This document shows, piece by piece, positions 53,230 to 58,965 of a DNA stretch of 58,965 nt. This stretch comes from Myxococcota bacterium. GTDB lineage: Bacteria > Myxococcota_A > Bradymonadia > UBA7976 > UBA1532. The notes under the pieces were generated by a model. The model did not search any database. It worked only from the letters and a program-made list of their open reading frames with translations, and was not told where the DNA came from. The number at the start of each line of letters is the position of its first letter. Position 1 is the first letter of the stretch. The stretch covers positions 1-58,965 of the forward strand of contig JAHJCH010000354.1 of assembly GCA_018813065.1 (NCBI GenBank). Reading direction: 5' to 3'. A program made the position numbers and the translations under genes.

Positions 53230-55206
53230 TCAGGGGCGCCACCTCAAGATGGCGCCCCCCTCACCCACGACCCAGAAGGCGCTCGTCGAGCCACCCCAGA
53301 CATCATGGAGATCGTTGCGAGTCCCCGACTCGATCTGCGGTGACCACACCCCAAAGCGCCGCCCACGCAGCAACCCCACCTCCCCCGACGCCCACGCGGT
53401 GCCCTTGGCAGACACCCAGATGCCCCTGAAGCGCCCCCCTCGGTACACCTCACGCCACTCCGCGCCGTCCCAGCGCCTCACGTCCCCCTCGCCCGCCGCG
53501 TAGACCTCGTCGATGGAGAGGCCGTGGAGGCCGTAGGTGCCCCCCGAGGCCCCCGCGAGCCGCGCCCACTCGCCGTCGAGGACGTGCGCGAGGGTGCCCC
53601 CGTCGGTGCCTAACCAGAGATCCCCCCACGAGGCGCCCCATAGCGAGGCGCCGCCCGCCAAGATGAAGCCCGCCTCGGCTTCGGTCCACGCCTCCCCATC
53701 CCAGCGCCAGAGCGCGCGCTCCGTGAGCATCCAAGCGTCATCAAGGGAGACCCCCCACGCGTCGACCGCGCCCTCGGGGCGCTCCCCTTCGAAGGGCCGC
53801 CAGGCTTCACCATCGAAGTGGAGGAGCGCGCCCCCGCCGACCCAGATGTCTTGTGGGCTCGAGCCCCAGATCGCGCGCAGCGATGGGGCCCCCTCCACCT
53901 CGACGGCGCTCCATCGCTGCCCCTCGCGCCGCAGCAGCGCGCCCCCGTCACCGACCGCCCAGGCCGCCTCGTCGTCGAACCCCCAGATCCCACGGAGCGT
54001 CCCTCCTCTGGCCGCGTCGTGGCTGATCTCTTCGAGGGCGCCTCTACGGGCTCGGAGGATCGCGCCGCGCGCGCCCACGAGCCAGACATCGCCGCTGGGG
54101 AGCGCCCCCGCCCCCGAGAGCCACGCGGCGCCTTGCTCCGCGGCGCGGAGGGTGGACCACGCCTCGGTGCCCGCGTCGTAGCGCGCGACGACCCCCCTGC
54201 TCCCCACGGCGATCGCGCTGCCATCGGGGGTGACCTCGACGCCTGACAGCTCGAGCCCCGAGTCCGATCGCTCTGCGAGCCACGCCCCCCCGTCGAACCT
54301 CCAAGCGACGCCATCCCGCCCCACGGTGATCACGTGATCCGGGGCGCTCCCCGCGATCCCCGTCAGCATGAACCCGCCGAGACCATCACTCTGACCGTGA
54401 TCGTGGAGCGACCACGCCTCGCCGTCGAAGTGGGCGATGAACCAACGGGTGACGCAGGGGCTGCAGGTGTCGATGCCGCCGACGGCCCAGACATCATCGG
54501 GGCCCGAGCCCCAGATGTCGTGGACGGTGCCCCGTCCAGGGAAGGGCACGGGGGTCCAGGTCTCTCCGTCGAAGCGACGCATCGCGCCCTCATCGCCCCC
54601 CACCCAGATGTTGTTGGGGTCGCTGCCCCAGATCGCGCGGAGGGCCTCGGCGAAGCTCTCGCCCGCCTGGCCGCTCCACGAGGCGCCATCGTAGTGGAGC
54701 AGCGCCCCGCCCGCGCCGCTCACCCAGACGTCATCGGGGCCGCTGCCCCAGATCCCGAAGAGGTGCTCTCGGGAGCCCGTGTCGAGGGCGCTCCACGCCT
54801 CCCCATCCCACCGCAGCACAGTCCCCACGTCCCCGACCGCCCACACGTCATCGTCGGCGAAGGCGTGGATCCCGGAGAGCCAATTACCCTGCGGGAGCGG
54901 GTTCTCCCAACACCAGCCGTCCACGCTACAGATCCCCTCGGCGGTGCAGCCTGGATCGTCAGCGTCTACGGCGCCGTCGCAGTCGTTGTCGAGGCCATCG
55001 AAGCACCTCGCGGTGCCCTCGAAGGCGAAGGGGTGGATCTCGGCGGAGGTGTCGTCGCAGTCACCGCCGCCGCTGCAGGAGGCGTCAGTGAAGCCATCCC
55101 CGTCCGCGTCCTCGTCGCATGGCAGGCAATCCTCGTCGGCGTCGTCGACGAGGCCGTCGCAGTCATCATCTTGGCCGTTGTCGCTGGCTGTGGAGGTGTC
55201 ACCCAT
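53230..55206 (-). CDS. MopE/beta-propeller-like surface protein, start uncertain
   Basis: A ~660-aa protein. The first ~85 residues hold MopE-type calcium-binding motifs (QDDDCDGLVDDADEDC, GDCDDTSAEIHPFA, GLDNDCDGAVDADDPGC). The rest is a series of ~35-residue blades with recurring IWGSGPDDVWAVG and LLHYDGASW patterns, resembling a beta-propeller. Such proteins are normally secreted, yet no signal peptide appears: the ORF-track start is a TTG at 55284 and the first ATG is at 55206, both leading straight into the repeats. The 5' end may have been lost or shifted out of frame. Confidence 0.72.
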   Translation of the reverse strand: MGDTSTASDNGQDDDCDGLVDDADEDCLPCDEDADGDGFTDASCSGGGDCDDTSAEIHPFAFEGTARCFDGLDNDCDGAVDADDPGCTAEGICSVDGWCWENPLPQGNWLSGIHAFADDDVWAVGDVGTVLRWDGEAWSALDTGSREHLFGIWGSGPDDVWVSGAGGALLHYDGASWSGQAGESFAEALRAIWGSDPNNIWVGGDEGAMRRFDGETWTPVPFPGRGTVHDIWGSGPDDVWAVGGIDTCSPCVTRWFIAHFDGEAWSLHDHGQSDGLGGFMLTGIAGSAPDHVITVGRDGVAWRFDGGAWLAERSDSGLELSGVEVTPDGSAIAVGSRGVVARYDAGTEAWSTLRAAEQGAAWLSGAGALPSGDVWLVGARGAILRARRGALEEISHDAARGGTLRGIWGFDDEAAWAVGDGGALLRREGQRWSAVEVEGAPSLRAIWGSSPQDIWVGGGALLHFDGEAWRPFEGERPEGAVDAWGVSLDDAWMLTERALWRWDGEAWTEAEAGFILAGGASLWGASWGDLWLGTDGGTLAHVLDGEWARLAGASGGTYGLHGLSIDEVYAAGEGDVRRWDGAEWREVYRGGRFRGIWVSAKGTAWASGEVGLLRGRRFGVWSPQIESGTRNDLHDVWGGSTSAFWVVGEGGAILRWRP

Positions 55207-55387
55207 GTGCTCTTTTGAGCTTTGATGTTTATGTTTGATTGGCTCCTGGCCAGTGGACGAGGCCCGCACCTCATCAACCAGCAATCACGGTGACCGAGAC
55301 CCTCCTTTGGGCAAAGCCCACAAGGATCTAGCGCCGCGCCTCCAGAGCGGTTAGGTCTGGGGTCTTTAAGACGCCCACAAAGAAGCC

Positions 55388-56245
55388 ATGCGCTCGCTCA
55401 TCGCCCCGACCCTCCTCCTCAACGCCTCGCTGCTGCTCGCCTGCGGCGCGGCCGCCCCTCAAGCCCAAAGTCGAGAGGTGAAGCTCACCCTCGATGGCGC
55501 GCGCTTTCAAGATCCCGCCGCCTTGGAGGCCTATTGGGCCAAGATCCGCGAGGTGGCCGCCTCTGAGGGCCTGGAGATCAAGGGCGCCGCCCAACCCTTT
55601 AAGATCCAGCGCCGCAGCGTGGCCTTTATCGACACCGCCGACGGCGCCCTGCGCCGCGCGGGCTATGCGCTGCGCCGCCGAGTTCAGTACGACGCGGGCG
55701 GCGCCCTCAAGGCCAAGGCCGAATATACCCTCAAGCGGCGCGGCGCGGCGCTGGCAGAGGTCATCGCCGCCCCCTTGGAGGCCGAGGGCCAGGCCAAGAC
55801 CAAGATCGAAGAGGATGTCATCTGGGTCGAGGGGGCCGCTCAGGTCGTCTATAGCCGCAGCGTTAAGGCCAAGACCAAGCGCCGACCCCCCATGACCCTC
55901 ATGGGCTTCGCCGCGCTCTTTCCCAGCCTGAGCCAGATGGCCTTGCCCCCCCAGACGCCCTTGCAGATCGTGCGCGATCGCTTTATCGAGGAGATCAAGA
56001 TCACCCCCGGCACCCTGCGCCTTAAAAACGGGCAGCGCGCGCCGCTGAGTTTGAGCGTTTGGCGCCTCCAAGGCGGGGGAGCCACGCCGATCATCGCCGA
56101 GATCTCCTTTGATCACCCGCTCGACACCGACGCCGAGGCCAGCCGCGCCTCGGGGCTGGCCTTCCTCAAGGCCCTTTATGCTGCCTCAGAGGGCTGGAGA
56201 TCCGTCGGTGAAACCAAGACCATGCGCGTTTATGATGCAGATTGA
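55388..56245 (+). CDS. Lipoprotein with a CYTH-like domain
   Basis: A 285-aa lipoprotein with a lipobox (LNASLLLACGAA). Residues ~30-120 resemble a CYTH/triphosphate tunnel metalloenzyme: VKLTLDGARF, FIDTADGALRRAGYALRRRV and KAEYTLKRRG echo the usual ExExK, YDT and basic strands, but the classical N-terminal ExExK is not present. CYTH enzymes act on triphosphates or polyphosphate in the cytoplasm; a secreted copy is unusual. It is followed by a porin and a DASS transporter on the same strand. Confidence 0.68.
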   Translation: MRSLIAPTLLLNASLLLACGAAAPQAQSREVKLTLDGARFQDPAALEAYWAKIREVAASEGLEIKGAAQPFKIQRRSVAFIDTADGALRRAGYALRRRVQYDAGGALKAKAEYTLKRRGAALAEVIAAPLEAEGQAKTKIEEDVIWVEGAAQVVYSRSVKAKTKRRPPMTLMGFAALFPSLSQMALPPQTPLQIVRDRFIEEIKITPGTLRLKNGQRAPLSLSVWRLQGGGATPIIAEISFDHPLDTDAEASRASGLAFLKALYAASEGWRSVGETKTMRVYDAD

Positions 56246-56260
56246 GGAATAGGCTGATTT

Positions 56261-57352
56261 ATGTTTAGGTTCATCTCTCTTTTGTTGCCCCTCATCATCG
56301 CTTTTCCCGCCCTTGGCGCCTTTAAGATAGAGGATGATGCGGGCGAGATCGAGGTCAGCGGTCGTGTTCAAGCCGGATATAACTACCGGTTTTTACAAGA
56401 TGATGATGAGGATCAAAGCAAAAATCGCGTTCGCTTTAAGCAGGCGCGTTTTGGGGTCAAGGGCGATCTTTATGATGACTATACAATTGACCTGGAGTTT
56501 GACCTCGTTGGTCATGGTGGTTATCCCAAACCGACTTCGATTTGGACCGAGTGGCGCCCCAACTCGCGCTTCTCTGCCCGGATCGGGCAGTTTAAAACCC
56601 CGCTCTCCGCGCATCGCCTCGTCAGCGGCCGCGATCTGCTCTTTATCAACCGCCCGCGCGTGGCCGATGACCTGGTGCCAGGCCGCGATATCGGCGCGCA
56701 GATCGATCTGAAGCTCAAGCTCGGCGAGGCGGGGCGCGTGGTGGCGCAGCTCGGCGCCTTTAATCATCAGGGCGCCAACACCACCGAGGACGACGCCAAG
56801 GGTACCCCGCTGCTGATCGGGCGCTTGGAGCTGAGCCCCTGGGGCGCGCTCAAGGGCGGCGAGGGCGGCGTGGGGCCGCGCCGCTTGGCGCTGCGCCTGG
56901 GGCTGTCGGCGGGCTGGTCCGATGATGCCTCTGGCGGCGGCGCCGATGAACCGTTGCTTGATCCGCTGCACAGCATCAACGGTCAAAAGGCCATCTACAG
57001 CGCCGATCTGGCCCTCAAGGTCGCGGGGTTGTTCTTTTCGGCGGAGCTGACCTCCGCGCGCTACGCCCCCGATGAGGGCGCCGCCTACTTCGCGGCGGGC
57101 TACCTCGTTCAGCTCAGCTATTACATTCAGGCGATTCACCTAGAGCCCGCCCTGCGCTTCGATGATCTCAACCCCTCCGATGCCGTGGCGGGGGATCGCG
57201 AGCGCACGCTGACGATGGGGCTTAACCTTTATCCCAACGGGCGGCATGAGCTGAAGATGATGCTCGACTATACCCATCACCTCGCGGATGGGGGCGATGA
57301 GGCTTGGCGCGAGGATGAGGTGATGCTGCTGTGTCAGCTCGCCTTTCGTTGA
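56261..57352 (+). CDS. OprO/OprP-type phosphate-selective porin
   Basis: A 363-aa outer-membrane barrel with a signal peptide (FISLLLPLIIAFPALGAFK). The pattern VSGRVQAGYNYRF, RFKQARFGVKGDLYDDYTID and FSARIGQFKTPLSAHRL matches the porin O/P family, which transports phosphate or polyphosphate in known members. It ends with a typical aromatic terminus (CQLAFR). It is 15 bp downstream of the CYTH-like lipoprotein. Confidence 0.85.
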   Translation: MFRFISLLLPLIIAFPALGAFKIEDDAGEIEVSGRVQAGYNYRFLQDDDEDQSKNRVRFKQARFGVKGDLYDDYTIDLEFDLVGHGGYPKPTSIWTEWRPNSRFSARIGQFKTPLSAHRLVSGRDLLFINRPRVADDLVPGRDIGAQIDLKLKLGEAGRVVAQLGAFNHQGANTTEDDAKGTPLLIGRLELSPWGALKGGEGGVGPRRLALRLGLSAGWSDDASGGGADEPLLDPLHSINGQKAIYSADLALKVAGLFFSAELTSARYAPDEGAAYFAAGYLVQLSYYIQAIHLEPALRFDDLNPSDAVAGDRERTLTMGLNLYPNGRHELKMMLDYTHHLADGGDEAWREDEVMLLCQLAFR

Positions 57353-57392
57353 TCCCTTTCGTTGATCAGAGAGTCACGATCAGAGAGTCACG

Positions 57393-58928
57393 ATGACACA
57401 CACGCAAGCTGATCTCCTCGATATGAGCCAGATTAAGCTCTCGGATATCCGCCCCAAGAAGCGGACGACCACCGAGCGCTGGTTGAAATATCTGGGTTTT
57501 CCCCTGGGCATCGCCGCCTTCTTGGCGATCTATTATATGAGCCCCATCGAAGGGCTGACTTTTGCCGGTCAGGTCTGCCTTGGCGCCTTCGCCCTGGCCT
57601 TGATCTGGTGGACGACCGAGCCCATCCCCACGCATGTCACTTCGCTGATCCTCATCGCCACCTTGGTGCTCTTCCACGGCTGGGGGGAGAAGGAGGCGCT
57701 GGGTGTGCTGGGGATGAATGTCATTTGGCTCAATATCATGGCTTTTATCCTCAGCTCTATGTTGGTGAAGACCAACCTGGCGCGGCGGCTGTCGCTGTGG
57801 CTGATGGTGGCCTTTGGCAAGAGCGCCTCGCGGATGTTGTTCGCTTTCCTGCTCTTGCAGCTCTTCCTCGCCGCCCTGATCCCCGCCACCGCCGCCCGCG
57901 CGGTGATGACATTGCCGATCATGATGGTGGTCGCCGCCATCTATGGCTCAACGCCCGATAAGCCCGGCAACTTTGGCCGCGCGCTGTTTCTGCACAACCT
58001 CCACGGCATCAACACCGGCTCGGCGGCCTATATCACCGGCAGCACCGCCAACCTGATCGCCGCCGCCTTTATCCTCAGCATGGCCGGGGAGGAGATCTTC
58101 TATACGGATTGGCTCTTCGCCAATATGCCCATCGTCGCCTTGGCCCTGCTGGCCTCTTGGTGGGGCAGCCATAAGCTGATCTTTCGCCTTAAGCCCGAGG
58201 AGCGCGCCCCTCAGCTGGAGGGCGGCCTGGCCCGATTGCGCGCCGAGCGCGATAAGCTGGGGCCGTTGCGCGCCGATGAGTACCGCACCATCGCCATTTT
58301 TGCCCTCGTCCTGTTTTTGTGGATGACCGACAAGCTCCATACGCAGTGGTTCGGCTTTCAGATCAGCGCCGTGATGGCCGCCGCCCTCGGCGCCATCATC
58401 GCCTTGCTGCCCCGCGTCGGCGTCATCAACTGGAACGAGGCCGATATCCCCTGGCACCTGATGATTTTTTCCTGCGGCGCCTACGCCGGGGGGCTCTCTC
58501 TGCGCGACAGCGGCGCGGCGCGGGTGATGGTGGGCAAGGTCTTTGAGGGTTTGGGCATCACCGCCGAGTTCGGCTTCTGGCGGGTCTATGTGATCATCAT
58601 CCTCCTCAATATGTTTTCGCATATGGTCTTCACCTCAAAGACCATGCGCACCCTGATCTTCATCCCCTTCGTCATCACCGTGGCCCAAACCCTGGGTTAT
58701 CCGCCCCTGGCCCTCGCTTTGCCCGCCGCTTTTACGATTGATTGGGTTAATACGGTGCCGATCAACGCCAAGCCCAACGTGATCCTCTTTACTACCGGTC
58801 AGTATTCCGTGATCGACAGCCTCAAGGCGGGCCTCTATATCACGGTGATCGGCAGTATTCTTTATATTATCGCTGGCTTTACCTGGTTCCGTTGGCTCGG
58901 GATCATGGACGGTGTGGAGGGCTTATGA
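57393..58928 (+). CDS. DASS family (SLC13) anion/sodium symporter
   Basis: A 511-aa integral membrane protein with about eleven helices. It contains the DASS/SLC13 features TTEPIPTHVTSLILIATLV and TGSTANLIAAAF (SNT-like substrate motif) and a second SKTMRTLIFIPF-type motif in the C-terminal half. Family members take up dicarboxylates, sulfate or phosphate with Na+. The immediate upstream region has direct duplications of TTCGTTGATC and GATCAGAGAGTCAC just before the ATG. It overlaps the next gene (ATGA). Confidence 0.9.
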   Translation: MTHTQADLLDMSQIKLSDIRPKKRTTTERWLKYLGFPLGIAAFLAIYYMSPIEGLTFAGQVCLGAFALALIWWTTEPIPTHVTSLILIATLVLFHGWGEKEALGVLGMNVIWLNIMAFILSSMLVKTNLARRLSLWLMVAFGKSASRMLFAFLLLQLFLAALIPATAARAVMTLPIMMVVAAIYGSTPDKPGNFGRALFLHNLHGINTGSAAYITGSTANLIAAAFILSMAGEEIFYTDWLFANMPIVALALLASWWGSHKLIFRLKPEERAPQLEGGLARLRAERDKLGPLRADEYRTIAIFALVLFLWMTDKLHTQWFGFQISAVMAAALGAIIALLPRVGVINWNEADIPWHLMIFSCGAYAGGLSLRDSGAARVMVGKVFEGLGITAEFGFWRVYVIIILLNMFSHMVFTSKTMRTLIFIPFVITVAQTLGYPPLALALPAAFTIDWVNTVPINAKPNVILFTTGQYSVIDSLKAGLYITVIGSILYIIAGFTWFRWLGIMDGVEGL

Positions 58929-58965
58929 TGCTCAACGCGCTCTTGGTCTTGGCGCTGGGCGCGCC
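58925..58965 (+). CDS. Partial secreted protein at the right edge
   Basis: The ATG at 58925 overlaps the transporter stop. Only 13 codons are visible (MMLNALLVLALGA), which read as the start of a signal peptide. The gene continues beyond the window and its product is unknown. Confidence 0.6.
   Translation, partial: MMLNALLVLALGA

Noticed and set aside
53233-53258. Hairpin GGGGCGCCA/TGGCGCCCC at the end of the MopE-like gene
   Set aside because: It lies within the last codons and is not followed by T residues on the coding strand, so it is not a convincing terminator.

Overview
The window is a GC-rich bacterial chromosome segment, probably from a Gram-negative of the Myxococcota/deltaproteobacterial type. 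This rests on recognised families rather than a database match: MopE-type and thrombospondin type 3 calcium-binding surface proteins, PEGA and Asp-Ala-rich lipoproteins, Ser/Thr kinases, a sigma-54 activator, Lnt and outer-membrane porins. The left edge (1-2400) and 27.1-29.1 kb are more AT-rich and look acquired.

Layout. 1-242 is the end of a CRISPR array whose last repeat is cut by a transposase remnant lying between two 84-bp direct repeats (243-1327). An LRR protein follows. 2521-9213 is a housekeeping block: def-fmt-rsmB-rpe, tRNA-Pro, rpsO, pnp and dut. 9210-15593 holds an envelope protein, a HelD-like helicase, a PEVK-like membrane protein, an FprA-type ferredoxin reductase, an unknown protein and a hemerythrin-PAS sensor. 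15730-26375 is the most unusual part: a sigma-54 activator followed by five same-strand genes (large SF1 helicase, winged-helix protein of unknown function, coiled-coil protein, ClpB-like AAA+ protein with a degenerate first domain, NrdG-like radical SAM protein). Four of the five are translationally coupled, and the first two share a conserved upstream element. This is the best candidate for an undescribed system.

26426-29193 has an unknown helical protein, an eight-copy 42/43-bp minisatellite open in all frames shown by the ORF track, and a cytochrome b561 gene paired with a small unknown gene. 29194-34186 holds aspS and a glpA-glpB-short glpC set for respiratory glycerol-3-phosphate oxidation. 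34161-40440 holds a DUF547 protein, an ECF sigma factor, a glycan operon (FAD oxidoreductase, GT2, polysaccharide deacetylase) and a LysM lytic transglycosylase. 40437-47041 holds lipoproteins, queG, a Ser/Thr kinase with a receiver-like domain inserted in its catalytic domain, a PEGA protein and lnt. 47178-51872 encodes a giant sacsin-like HSP90-ATPase with a DUF3883-like C-terminus, a second candidate defence gene, with a tandem dyad repeat in its promoter region. The right end has an APH-fold kinase, a MopE/beta-propeller-like surface protein, a CYTH-like lipoprotein, an OprP-type porin and a DASS transporter, the last three forming a probable anion-uptake operon.

All calls come from reading the sequence and the supplied ORF track. 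No database search was run. Starts were moved from the ORF-track starts where an internal start fits the family N-terminus or ribosome binding site better.
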